From positions 248,001 through 312,000 of the forward strand of contig NZ_JALBGC010000001.1 in the NCBI RefSeq assembly GCF_022631375.1: a DNA stretch of 64,000 nucleotides. The letters are read 5' to 3'. Positions 49,826 to 58,482 of this stretch are shown here, piece by piece. Numbering within the stretch: the first letter of the stretch is position 1; each line of letters starts with the position of its first letter. The notes beneath the pieces are model-generated. The model had not been told where the DNA came from, searched no databases, and was given only the letters and a program-made list of their open reading frames with translations. This DNA comes from Hymenobacter cyanobacteriorum (lineage in GTDB: Bacteria > Bacteroidota > Bacteroidia > Cytophagales > Hymenobacteraceae). Made by a program: the position numbers and the translations under genes.

Positions 49826-50596
49826 ATGGGATTGATTACGCTGCTCACCGATTTTGGCTACCGCGACCATTACGTGGCGGCCCTGAAGGCGCGGCTGCTG
49901 CACCTGGCCCCGGCGGTTCCGGTGGTCGACATCAGCCACGGCGTCGAACCCTTTAACATCGCGCACGCCGTTCACGTTCTCCAAAGTGTGTTTCGGGATT
50001 TCCCCGTGGGCACAGTGCACGTGGTGGGCGTGGCCGACCACGGCGCAGGCCCCGAGCCCGGCTGGCTGGCCGCCGAACTTGAAGGCCATTATTTCGTGAC
50101 CGGCGACAACGGCATTCTGGCCCTGCTGGCCAATGGCACGCCCGAAAACCTGGTGGCCCTGCCGGCCGCCATCACGGCCTCCCCCACCCGCGATGTACTG
50201 CTGCCCGCCGCCGTGGCCCTGGCCCAGGGCGCACTGCTGACCGCCCTGGGGCCTCTGGTAACGACCCAGCACCAGCTCAACAACCGCCAGCTGCGCCTGC
50301 AGGACCATCGCATCACCGGCCACGTGGCGCACGTCGACCACTACGGCAACCTCGTCACCAACATCTCGCGCACGGCCGTGGAAGCCGTGGGCCACGGCCG
50401 GCCGCTGGCCATTCATTTCGGCCGCGATGTGGTGCGCGACCTGCACCCGCACTTTTCAGCCGTGCCGCCCGGCGAGGCCGTGGTGGTGTTCAACAGCCAG
50501 AATTTCCTGTGCCTGGGCATCTGCCAAGGCAACGCGTCGGAGTTGCTGGGGCTAAATTTTGACTCGCAGGTGGACGTGCGGTTTGCGGCGGAGTAG
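49826..50596 (+). CDS. SAM hydroxide adenosyltransferase (DUF62) family protein
   Basis: A 256-residue member of the fluorinase/chlorinase-like superfamily. The start MGLITLLTDFGYRDHYVAAL is the family signature. PVVDISHGVEPFNIAHAVHV and HVDHYGNLVTNI contain the D-x-x-H and SAM-contact segments typical of the hydroxide adenosyltransferases, which split SAM into adenosine and methionine. Halogenase activity is unlikely, since the family in most bacteria uses water. It diverges from phoH with about 120 bases between. Confidence 0.9.
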   Translation: MGLITLLTDFGYRDHYVAALKARLLHLAPAVPVVDISHGVEPFNIAHAVHVLQSVFRDFPVGTVHVVGVADHGAGPEPGWLAAELEGHYFVTGDNGILALLANGTPENLVALPAAITASPTRDVLLPAAVALAQGALLTALGPLVTTQHQLNNRQLRLQDHRITGHVAHVDHYGNLVTNISRTAVEAVGHGRPLAIHFGRDVVRDLHPHFSAVPPGEAVVVFNSQNFLCLGICQGNASELLGLNFDSQVDVRFAAE

Positions 50597-50606
50597 ATTG
50601 GCTGTC

Positions 50607-50840
50607 GCCTGTCATTGCGAGCGAAGCGCGGCAATCCTTCCTCTCGATGCGGAAAGCCTTGAGATGTGCCAAAGCATTTGCCGTGAAATCTCATCCCCTG
50701 CCCCTTTCCAAAAGAGAGGGGAGCCTGACGTTTTCTGAAAATCAAAAGCCCCGACACTTTGCAGTGCCGGGGCTTTTCACATTATTAGGTTAGTCGCTTG
50801 AAAAGGAAGGATTGCCACGGCCTGCGGCCTCGCAATGACA
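50607..50840. repeat. Composite inverted repeat of the CATTGCGAGCGAAGC type
   Basis: The outer arms are TGTCATTGCGAGCGAAGCGC near 50611 (continuing GGCAATCCTTCC) and, inverted, GGAAGGATTGCCACGG with TCGCAATGACA near 50837. Between them lie roughly 160 bases that include a C-rich tract (CCCCTGCCCCTTTCC) and a separate terminator hairpin. The element thus looks like a terminator surrounded by, or inserted in, a repeat. Confidence 0.75.
50743..50777. terminator. Bidirectional terminator between convergent genes
   Basis: Perfect stem AAAAGCCCCGGCAC-type (AAAAGCCCCG / CGGGGCTTTT, with inner ACACT and AGTGC pairing partly). A runs on one side and T runs on the other can serve both the SAM hydroxide adenosyltransferase gene and the esterase gene. 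Confidence 0.85.
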
Positions 50841-50854
50841 GACGACCAAACCAC

Positions 50855-52042
50855 TTACTTTAGCGCGCCTTTCAGGTCGCTTACAGCTACGCCCTGGGCA
50901 TCTTTCGCCTGGGGCACCACGGCAGCCATGCCGAAGAACTCGTGCGTGGTACCGTCGTATTTCTTGTAGTTCACTTTCACACCGGCGGCGGTAAGCTTAT
51001 CAGCCAGCGTTTTGCCTTCGGTGGTAAGCGGGTCGTAGTCGGCCCCGATGATGGTGGTGGGCTCCAGACCTTTCAGGTTAGCAGCTACGAGGTTGATGCG
51101 CGGGTCCTTCAAGTCGGCAGCGGTGCGCTGGTAGTTCTTGAAGAACCAGCCCATGCCACCTTTGTTAAGCGGCGCGGTTTCGGTGTTGGCCTGGTACGAA
51201 GCCGTGTTCATGTCGGAGCCGGCGATGGGGTACACCAGCACCTGGTACTTGGGCAGGGCCACTTTTTTGTCGCGGGCCATAATGCTGACGTTGCAGGCCA
51301 GGTTGCCGCCGGCGCTTTCGCCCACTACGGCCACTTTGTTGGGGTCGCCTTTCATGCTGGCGGCGTTTTTCAGCACGGCCTGGTAGGCGGTGAAGGCATC
51401 GTCGTGGGCAGCGGGGAATTTATGCTCGGGCGCTTTGCGGTATTCCACCGAAACCACCACGGCGCCCACCTGCTCGCACAGGGCCTGGGCCGAAGCGGCG
51501 TAAGTGTCGTTGGTGGCAATAACCCAGCCGCCGCCGTGGTAATACACGATAACCGGGTACGGAGCCGTGCCGCCCTTGGGCGTGTACACGCGGGCTTTAA
51601 GGCCGGGCGCGATGGTTTGCGTGGCGGTGTCGCAGTTCAGCGGCGGCGCGGGGATGTTGCTGGCGCGCATCTGCTTCATGGCCGCGTCGGCGGCGCTGGG
51701 CTGCTTGCGGGCCTGGGCGGCGGTGAGCGACGGCAGCGGCTTGTTTTTGAAGCTCATCAGCTGCTCAATAACGGCCTGCATCTCGGGGCCAATGTTGGGG
51801 CCCCAGGCGGGCTTGGGCCCGGTGGGCTTCACGGCGCCGGCCATGCCGCCGGTGCTATCGGCCTTGGCCGTTACGGCGCTGCTGTCGGAAGCGGCGTTGG
51901 TTTCTTCCGAAACAACCGTGGCGGTTTTGTCGGTTTCGGTGGCGGTGGGCTGGCTGTTGCAGCTGCTCAGGAACAGGCCTCCGGCCAAAGCTGGAGCGGC
52001 GAGCCACGCAAGGGCGGCCGGACGGGAAATGGGGCGCTTCAT
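50855..52042 (-). CDS. Alpha/beta-hydrolase (HSL/acetyl-esterase type) lipoprotein
   Basis: A 395-residue esterase of the hormone-sensitive-lipase family. The oxyanion motif is HGGGW (169-173), nucleophile S243 (GESAGGN), acid D337 (GADYDPL) and H367 (TTHEFFGM). The N-terminus carries a lipoprotein signal with lipobox LSSC (Cys28), then a Ser/Thr/Ala-rich linker of about 50 residues. The enzyme is thus probably tethered in the envelope, unlike the cytosolic Aes. Likely substrates are short acyl esters. It diverges from the amylase gene. Confidence 0.93.
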   Translation of the reverse strand: MKRPISRPAALAWLAAPALAGGLFLSSCNSQPTATETDKTATVVSEETNAASDSSAVTAKADSTGGMAGAVKPTGPKPAWGPNIGPEMQAVIEQLMSFKNKPLPSLTAAQARKQPSAADAAMKQMRASNIPAPPLNCDTATQTIAPGLKARVYTPKGGTAPYPVIVYYHGGGWVIATNDTYAASAQALCEQVGAVVVSVEYRKAPEHKFPAAHDDAFTAYQAVLKNAASMKGDPNKVAVVGESAGGNLACNVSIMARDKKVALPKYQVLVYPIAGSDMNTASYQANTETAPLNKGGMGWFFKNYQRTAADLKDPRINLVAANLKGLEPTTIIGADYDPLTTEGKTLADKLTAAGVKVNYKKYDGTTHEFFGMAAVVPQAKDAQGVAVSDLKGALK

Positions 52043-52291
52043 GAAAGAAGAACGGTAAAGTATGAAAGTATGAAGAACAGGTGTTGGTGGCCGGTTTACG
52101 ACGGCGGCCCGAGCAGGGTTAACGGAAGGGGATTATTTCTGGCAAACAGGTGTTTCAGTAAGCACAACCGTAACGCATGTGCGCAAACCTTAGCACACTC
52201 ATAAATAGGAGTTTACCTTGTTTGTAGAGTTGAGCCGTCGTAAATTCGCTGCCACTATTCCCACTCAGCATTCGTTGCTTCCGCTTATCCG

Positions 52292-55200
52292 ATGAGAAAA
52301 CGCTACGCCCTGCTGGCGCTGTGGCTGCTTGCCCAATTGGGCAGCCTGCCGGCATCCGCCCAAACCACCGTAAAAAAGGTTGTGCTCCAGGCCTTTTGGT
52401 GGGACTACTACAACGACACCTACCGCTTTAAGTGGGCCGACTACCTGACGGAAATGGCCCCGCGCCTGAAGGAAATGGGCATCGACGCGGTGTGGCTGCC
52501 GCCTACGCCCAAAAACAAGAACGCCACCAACGACGTGGGCTACTCGCCCTTCGACCACTACGACCTCGGCGACAAGTTTCAGAAGGGCGACGTGCGCACC
52601 CGCTTCGGCTCGAAGGACGAGTTCTTGCGCCTCGTGGCCGTGCTGCACGCCAATGGCATTGAAGGATTCAGGACGTGGTGCTGAACCACACCGACGGGGC
52701 CGGCACCAACGGCGGCGACGGCGGCCAAGACCCCGAGCCCACCTTCTCACTGGCTAGCAACAGCGGCTACAAAACCTTCCGGTTCAGCTCCTTCGCCACG
52801 CCGCTGCCCGAAGGTGCCGACAACGGCGCGGCCTACGCCGCCCGCCAGGGCCGCTGGCCGAAAAACTACGCCAACTTCCACCCGCACCTGGGCCACAACA
52901 CCACCAACGGCGACCAGGCCGGCACCTTTTTCGGCCCCGATTTCTGCTTCGGCAACGACACCGACAACAACAGCAGCACCGATGGCTACGGCCCGCTCAG
53001 CCCCAACTATTTGGCCCAGTTTCCGGGCGCATTCAACCCGGCCCAGGGCCCGGGCTACAGCCAGACCCAGGCCCGCAACTGGATTGTGTGGATGAAGAAG
53101 CAGACCGGCGTCGACGGCTTCCGCTGGGATGCCGTGAAGCACTTCAGCTACAACGCGCAGCAGGATTTGAGCTTCAACCTGAAGTACAACGCCGGCTGGG
53201 CCAACGGCGGCGAAAGCATGTTCAACGTGGGTGAATACGTGGGCGGCAAGGGGGACCTCGACACCTACGTGGACAAGGTAAAAAGCCAGAACGGCGGCCA
53301 GGATTTCCTGATGGGCGCCTTCGATTTCGGCCTGCGCGAGTCCATTTATAACATGGTGAGCAGTGGCGGCGGCTACGACCTGGGCCAGGTGCCTAACCAG
53401 CAGCAGGACCGGCGCGTGGCCTTCTACGCCAACTCGAATACCTACGTGCACCGCACCGCGCCTTTCGTGAACAACCACGACACCTTCCGGCCCCAACTCG
53501 ACGGCAGCGGCAACTACACCGGCTGGAACACCGGCTCGGAGCTGGCCCCGCACATCGACCCGTTCGACCCGCGCTTGTCGGCGGCCTACGCCATCGCCTT
53601 TGCCGTGGATGGAAACCCGCACATCTTTATCGAAGACCTGTTTAACCTCGGTGGCACGGGCAAGCGCTACGCCCACGTGCCCACCTCCACCACCGACCTG
53701 CCCACCCGCTCCGACCTCGTGAACCTGCTGTGGTGCCACCAGCACCTGGGGTTCAAGGATGGCGACTACAAAGTGCGTTACCAGGCGCAGGACCACCTCA
53801 TCATCGAGCGCAGCACCAAGGCCATCATCGGCATCAACGACAACTACAACGACTGGCAGGAAAACTACGTGGATTCGGACTTTGCGCCGGGCACCGTGCT
53901 CAAGGATTATTCGGGGGCTAACGGCTCGTACACGTACACCGTGCCGGCCGATAAGCGCGTGCGCATCAACACGCCGCCCTGCAACGGCAACGCCCTGCTG
54001 GGCCGCCGGGGCTACTCGGTGTGGGCCCCGGTGGGCCAGGACAATTCGACCTACACGCCGCCCCGCGCCAACGAAACCACCCAGGAATGGGAAATGGCCG
54101 ACGACCTCGGCGACCTGAACTGCGGCGGCCTGGGCCAGGGCGGCGCGCTGCCCTCGAACTCGACCAACACCCGGCTGGTGGGCAAAATCTTCGTGCAGGC
54201 CGGCCAGCCTGTCACCTATACGCTCACGCCGGAAGTCACCGGCCGCAGCCTCACCGTCGGGGTGTACGACCTGCGCGGCCAGTTGCTGAATAGCACCAGC
54301 GACACCAAGGCCTTCAGCGGCAGCTATACGCCCACCGCCACTGGTTGGCTGGCCCTGAAAGTGCGCAACACTACCGCCACCACCGCCGGCCAGCGGGCCT
54401 ACGTGAAGGTGAGCTACACCGCGCCCGCCACCGTGAACACCCGCACCGCCATTGCCCCCACCAACCAGGTGGCCATCTGGACCAGCAATGACAACTCGGC
54501 CGACCCCGCCGACTGCCGCAACTGGGAAGCCGGCGTAGTGCCCACCGCCAGCACCGACGTGCTGGTACCGGCGGGCACTGCTTTCGCCCCCACCCTCACG
54601 GCCGGCACCCTGGCCGCCCGTAGCCTCACCATCGAAAATGGCGCGAGCCTGATGCTGGCCGCCGGCACCACCCTGCGCGTAAGCGGCAACGTGCTGGCCG
54701 CCGGTTCCCTCGCCGGCCCCGGCACGCTGGAACTGAACGGCAGCACCGAGCAGACGCTAAGCACCGGCGGCAGCACAGCGTTGGCATTGAACAATTTGAC
54801 CATCAACGATGCCGCCAACGTGCGCCTGCTGAGCCCCGTGAACGTGAGCGGCGCGTTGAATTTCACAGCCGGCCACCTGCTGCTCGACAACCAGAACCTG
54901 ACGCTGGGCAGCGCTGCGACCATCGCGGGCGTCGATGCCAGCCGCTACGTGATTACGCCCGACGTGGCGGCCGGCGGCGGTTTCGTGGTGCGGCCCGTGC
55001 CGGGCGACGGCAGCGCGGTGACGTTCCCAGTGGGTACAGCAGCCTCGTTCACGCCCCTCACGCTGGCCAACAGCGGCACCGGCACCACCTTCCAAGTGCG
55101 TACCTTCAGCGGCGTGCTGACCAATGGCACCAGCGGCGCACCCTACGCCCGCGCCAACGAATTTGTGAACCGCACCTGGGAAGTGACGCCCGCTCTGGCC

Positions 55201-55974
55201 ACCGGCCCGGTGGTGAGCATGACTTTCCAGTACAACGCCGCCGACCAGAACCCGGGCTTCGTGCCCAGCCAGGGCACGCTGTACCATAATGATGCGAACA
55301 CCGGCAACACCTGGGCGGAAATCGGCCGGGCCACCATCACCGGCAGCGGGCCTTTCACGGCTACCCGCAACGGCGTGAGTACCTTCTCGGCCTTCGCCCT
55401 CGGCAACAGCACCGCGCCGCTGCCCGTCACCCTCACCCGTTTCGAAGGCCGCCGCGCCAGCGCCGGCACCGTGCGCCTGACCTGGGCCACGGCGATGGAA
55501 AAGGATAACGCCGGCTTCGAACTCGAAAAGTCGGCCACCGGCTCCGATTTCCGCCGCCTTGCTACCGTGCCGGCCCGTGGTGGCAACGCGCCCGCCACCT
55601 ACAGCTACGACGATACCGAATCCCCCACCGCCGCCTACTACCGCCTGCGCCAGCGCGACCTCGACGGCCGCACCAGTTTCAGCCCGGTAGTCTATGTATC
55701 CAGCACCGCCAGCCCCTACGTGCTGCTGCCCAACCCCAGCCACGGCGAGCCGCTGCAGCTGCTCGGCGGCCCCGCCCTGGCCGATGACGCTCCGCTCCGC
55801 CTCACGCTTAGCAACGTAATGGGCCGCACGCTGCTGGCTCCCGCGCCCGCCTCCCGCGCGGCCCTGGCCGAACAGCTCGGCAGCTTCCTGCGCCAGGCTG
55901 CGCCGGGCGTGTACGTGGTGACGCTAACCGGTGCTGATGACGTGCCCCAGCGCCTGTGCGTGGTGCGGGAGTAG
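52292..55974 (+). pseudogene. Secreted GH13 alpha-amylase with T9SS sorting domain, frameshifted
   Basis: Two overlapping frames make one gene. The first (to 52684) has a signal peptide and the start of a GH13 barrel (VLQAFWWDYYNDTYRFKWAD, DAVWLPPTPKNKNATNDVGY). It leaves frame after HANGIE; the second resumes with VVLNHTDGAG. Restoring one base near 52663-52666 (GAAG-GATTCAGGAC to GAAGnGATTCAGGAC) gives the expected HANGIEx-IQDVVLNH. The nucleophile region GVDGFRWDAVKH (53107-53142), acid FNVGEYVGG and FVNNHDTFRP are intact. Beta-rich domains follow, and the C-terminus (YVLLPNPSHGEPLQL ... GVYVVTLTGADD) is a type A type IX secretion sorting domain. The product would hydrolyse starch outside the cell. 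A sequencing error is as likely as a true pseudogene. Confidence 0.9.
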
Positions 55975-55997
55975 GTTGTGAGGTGGAACTAAACGGT

Positions 55998-56111
55998 GTA
56001 GGGGCGGGGCTTGCCCCCGCCCGCACGTTCGCACCGTTGAACAGTAGTGTTGAGCAGCCCTGTTGATTACGTTCCTAACGCCCGGGCGGGGGCAAGCCCC
56101 GCCCCTACGCC
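55998..56111. repeat. Inverted repeat of the GTAGGGGCGGGGCTTG type
   Basis: Arms GTAGGGGCGGGGCTTGCCCC and GGGGCAAGCCCCGCCCCTAC are exact inverses, continuing to CGCCCG / CGGGCG. They flank about 60 bases (CACGTTCGCACCGTTGAACA ...). A terminator follows directly. This type occurs once in the window. Confidence 0.88.
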
Positions 56112-56128
56112 GCTCTGGCACTCCGCCA

Positions 56129-56167
56129 TAAAAGCCCCGGCCTCCCTCCACGGAGCCGGGGCTTTTT
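56129..56167 (+). terminator. Terminator downstream of the amylase gene
   Basis: Stem AAAAGCCCCGGC / GCCGGGGCTTTT with a short loop (CTCCCTCCACGGA region), T run at the 3' side. It lies between the inverted repeat and the ABM gene. Confidence 0.85.
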
Positions 56168-56197
56168 ACTTTTGCCTCTCCCAATCCCCTACCCCAA

Positions 56198-56485
56198 ATG
56201 CTCATCCGCATCGTTCGCATGACTTTCGACCCGGCGCAGGTGCCGGCATTTTTGGCGCTGTTCCGCGCCACCGAGCAGCGCATCCGGCAGCAGCCGGGCT
56301 GCCGCTTGCTGGAGCTGTGGCAGGACGCCGACCACCCCGCCACCTACTGCACCCACAGTCATTGGGACGATGCGGCCGCCCTCAACGCCTACCGGAAATC
56401 TGCCCTGTTCGGGGAGGTATGGCCGGCCACCAAACGGCTTTTTGTCGCGCCGCCCGTGGCTTTTTCGGTGAATCCGGTGTTGTAG
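56198..56485 (+). CDS. Antibiotic biosynthesis monooxygenase (ABM) family protein
   Basis: A 95-residue single-domain dimeric alpha/beta ferredoxin-like protein. Family landmarks are the start MLIRIVRMTFDPAQVPAFLA, the CRLLELWQD strand and the HSHWDDAAALNAYRKSALF helix. ABM members include quinol monooxygenases and haem-degrading enzymes, but many have no known substrate; no catalytic residue can be named here. It lies 31 bases before hscB and may be co-transcribed. Confidence 0.85.
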   Translation: MLIRIVRMTFDPAQVPAFLALFRATEQRIRQQPGCRLLELWQDADHPATYCTHSHWDDAAALNAYRKSALFGEVWPATKRLFVAPPVAFSVNPVL

Positions 56486-56516
56486 CCGTATTCACCTCCT
56501 GATAAACTCCGTTTTT

Positions 56517-57056
56517 ATGTCGCCCGACTACTTCGCCTTCTACGGCCTGCCCGAATCCTTCCTGCCCGACGAGGCCGCCCTCAAGCGCCTCTACTACGCC
56601 AAAAGCCGCGAAACCCATCCCGATTTCCACGCCACTTCTTCGTCCGAAAACCAGGCCGAGATGCTGCGCCAAGCTACCCTCAACACCGACGCCTACCGCA
56701 CCCTCGCCCACCCCGACCAGCGCATGGCCTACCTGCTGCGCCAGCACGGCCTGCTCGAAGAAGGCAAGCAGGAGCAGCTCCCGCCCGATTTCCTGATGGA
56801 TATGATGGACCTGAACGAGCAGCTGATGGAGCTGGAAATGGAGCCCGATGCTGCCGTGCAAACAAAAGTTGCCGCCGAAGTAGAAGCCTTAGCCGCCACA
56901 CTCGATGCCGGCATTCAGCCGGTTCTGGCTGGCTATGAGCAGCTCCCGGCCGACCACCGCCCGGCCGCGCTCCAGCAAATCCGCACCTACTACCTAAAAA
57001 AGCGGTATCTGTTGCGCATCCAGCAGCAGCTAGCTACCTTTGCAGCCCGCTCCTGA
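56517..57056 (+). CDS. hscB: Fe-S cluster assembly co-chaperone HscB
   Basis: A 179-residue J-domain protein that delivers the scaffold IscU to the Hsp70 HscA. The J domain (3-80) begins DYFAFYGLPESFLPDEAALK and contains HPDF (the HPD motif of the J-domain loop) and LNTDAYRTLAHPDQRMAYLL, a block typical of HscB. The C-terminal three-helix domain starts LPPDFLMDMMDLNEQLMELE, where E. coli HscB binds IscU. No isc genes are adjacent; tRNA-Leu follows by 37 bases. Confidence 0.9.
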   Translation: MSPDYFAFYGLPESFLPDEAALKRLYYAKSRETHPDFHATSSSENQAEMLRQATLNTDAYRTLAHPDQRMAYLLRQHGLLEEGKQEQLPPDFLMDMMDLNEQLMELEMEPDAAVQTKVAAEVEALAATLDAGIQPVLAGYEQLPADHRPAALQQIRTYYLKKRYLLRIQQQLATFAARS

Positions 57057-57093
57057 TACCGGCAGAGCGGAATTGTTCTGAAAAGCTCATCCT

Positions 57094-57175
57094 GCCCGGA
57101 TGGCGGAACCGGTAGACGCGTTGGTCTCAAACACCAATACCGCAAGGTGTGCCGGTTCGACTCCGGCTCCGGGTA
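57094..57175 (+). tRNA. tRNA-Leu (anticodon CAA)
   Basis: A full class II cloverleaf of 82 bases. The acceptor GCCCGGA pairs with TCCGGGT, and position 73 is A. The anticodon stem TTGGT/ACCAA holds the loop CTCAAAC, so the anticodon is CAA, which reads UUG. The variable arm is ACCGCAAGGTGT-like and the T arm is GCCGG-TTCGACT-CCGGC. The CCA end is not encoded. The 3' end is part of a 108-bp palindrome (see that entry). Confidence 0.95.
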
Positions 57176-57257
57176 CAAACGAAAAAAGCCGGCCTCTCTC
57201 ACGCATGAGAAAGGCCGGCTTTTTTCGTTTGTACCCGGAGCCGGGGTCGAACCGGCA
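57150..57257. repeat. 108-bp palindrome including the 3' end of tRNA-Leu and a terminator
   Basis: The sequence from the T arm of tRNA-Leu through its acceptor, ACAAACGAAAAAAGCCGGCCT and a small loop is repeated in inverse orientation. Only three of 54 pairs mismatch (57162:57245, 57196:57211, 57202:57205). The centre (57182-57226, AAAAAAGCCGGCCT and its inverse) is itself a strong bidirectional terminator. The right arm (57233-57257) is an inverted copy of the tRNA T arm and 3' acceptor strand without the rest of a tRNA. Confidence 0.92.
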
Positions 57258-57274
57258 TGTGCCGCCTGCTACCG

Positions 57275-57601
57275 CTACCAGAACAGCAACTTTATAACCG
57301 AAGCGACAAGCGAGAACGATTGCAGCCCAACAGCAATCCACAAGGAAAACGTAAGCCATTTCTCGCTGTATTGCTGTTGCCGATACGGAACTAACGCAGC
57401 TAAAGCGCCAAGTATGAAACTGAAGAATTGAATGCTAACCAAAAAAGTGGTTAATACCGCTTTCCGCATTTCCGGGCTATGTGCCGCTACTGTTTCACCA
57501 CTGAGTTGTTGTCCATTGCCGGCCACCAGATTACCCATCAGGATATTTAAGCCAGCTAAGATGGCAATAGTGATAAGCTGGCGTTTAGTGGTGGCGCGCA
57601 T
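57275..57601 (-). CDS. Small hypothetical membrane protein
   Basis: A 108-residue protein with three probable membrane segments (LITIAILAGLNILMGNLVAG, TFLVSIQFFSFILGALAALV and LTFSLWIAVGLQSFSLVASV). No family recognised. It is clearly more A+T-rich than the surroundings and ends 18 bases from the tRNA-derived palindrome, so it may have arrived by transfer next to the tRNA. The start ATG at 57601 precedes a short basic stretch. Confidence 0.6.
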   Translation of the reverse strand: MRATTKRQLITIAILAGLNILMGNLVAGNGQQLSGETVAAHSPEMRKAVLTTFLVSIQFFSFILGALAALVPYRQQQYSEKWLTFSLWIAVGLQSFSLVASVIKLLFW

Positions 57602-57643
57602 ACAGCAATACGATTATAAAACGACGGCTTATTCAAGCCTCCC

Positions 57644-57847
57644 CTACCGCTTCTCCCACCTGGCCGCGAACTCCTGCTTGCTGCAATACATATACTGCCG
57701 CGAAACCGGGTTAATGATGACGATTTCAGCCGGGCGCTCATCGTCGGCGGGGCTTAGGCCCAGCTCCAGTTCGTATTCCTGGCCGTTGCGGAAACCGGCG
57801 TAGCCATCCATGCCGCGAAACGCGTACTTCTTTTTCTGAAACTCCAT
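57644..57847 (-). CDS. Small hypothetical protein
   Basis: A 67-residue soluble protein (starts MEFQKKKYAFRGMDGYAGFR, ends CSKQEFAARWEKR) with a beta-rich middle (EYELELG, AEIVIINPVSRQYMY). The ATG at 57847 is preferred over the longer open frame, whose upstream residues are Arg/Pro-rich shadow. It resembles small phage or plasmid accessory proteins, but I recognise no family. It follows the 57898-58218 gene on the same strand. Confidence 0.55.
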   Translation of the reverse strand: MEFQKKKYAFRGMDGYAGFRNGQEYELELGLSPADDERPAEIVIINPVSRQYMYCSKQEFAARWEKR

Positions 57848-57897
57848 GCGGCAAAGGTAGCGCCCCGGCGCAGGGTGGGGCCACTTGGGCCGGCCGT

Positions 57898-58218
57898 TCA
57901 GATGCCCGTTTCGATAGGGCTGGGGGCGGCGGGGCCAGGTTCGGTATCCACTTCCACGGGGGCGTAGTTCTGCTCGAATAGGCGGTGCTGGCACACGTGC
58001 AGCTCGCCGTTGGGCTCGGTGATAATCCAGTCGCCGGCAAACACGGTGAGGATGCCCTTGCGGGTGTGCACGTAGGCGTGGGGCGGCACGGGCAGCAGGC
58101 CGCCGCCGCCGGGGTGGCCCGCCGATTCGGCGCTCACGCCAGGCAGCTCCTGGCCCGGGAACCACTGCGTGGCCTCAACGGGCCGGGCCCCGGGCGTATG
58201 TCGAATAAAGTAAGGCAT
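57898..58218 (-). CDS. Hypothetical protein with GDWIIT-type motif
   Basis: A 106-residue protein. The segment AYVHTRKGILTVFAGDWIIT followed by GELHVCQHRLFEQNYAPVE matches a pattern common in short phage and prophage proteins (GDWIITG-x-x-GE-x-x-x-C-x-x-x-x-F-x-x-x-Y-x-PV). Function unknown. The start is the ATG at 58218 (MPYFIRHTPGARPVEATQWF), which has the typical VEA-x-Q-W/F opening of those proteins. Phage origin is only a suggestion; no other phage gene is seen. Confidence 0.65.
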   Translation of the reverse strand: MPYFIRHTPGARPVEATQWFPGQELPGVSAESAGHPGGGGLLPVPPHAYVHTRKGILTVFAGDWIITEPNGELHVCQHRLFEQNYAPVEVDTEPGPAAPSPIETGI

Positions 58219-58482
58219 ATAGCAAACGAGGCGCGCGGCCGGCCTCAACCCAGAGCGGCTGCCGAAACGCCGGGCCAAGGTCCGGCCCGCTTGGTGAATG
58301 TTGAATGAGGGCAACGGTACCGCCCCCTCGGGCCGTACATTGGGCGCGGCAAGGCCGCACCGGCCCCGGTGGCCCCGCGAAAAATGGCCCCGGTGGGCCA
58401 ACATTGGCGGGCCGTTGGGGCTTGTACTGCGGCCGCGCGCCGGTTTCCCCTCCCGACACTTTTTTCACCCCCGCATTCGCTG

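Noticed and set aside
52655..52690. Programmed ribosomal frameshifting in the amylase gene
   Set aside because: There is no slippery heptamer or following pseudoknot at the junction, and the lesion is explained by one missing base.
57150..57257. An attachment site of an integrated element at tRNA-Leu
   Set aside because: The duplicated tRNA end is inverted, not direct, and no integrase gene or distant direct copy occurs in the window.
57233..57310. A second tRNA gene on the minus strand next to tRNA-Leu
   Set aside because: Only the T arm and 3' acceptor strand are present; no matching 5' acceptor, D arm or anticodon arm can be formed upstream.
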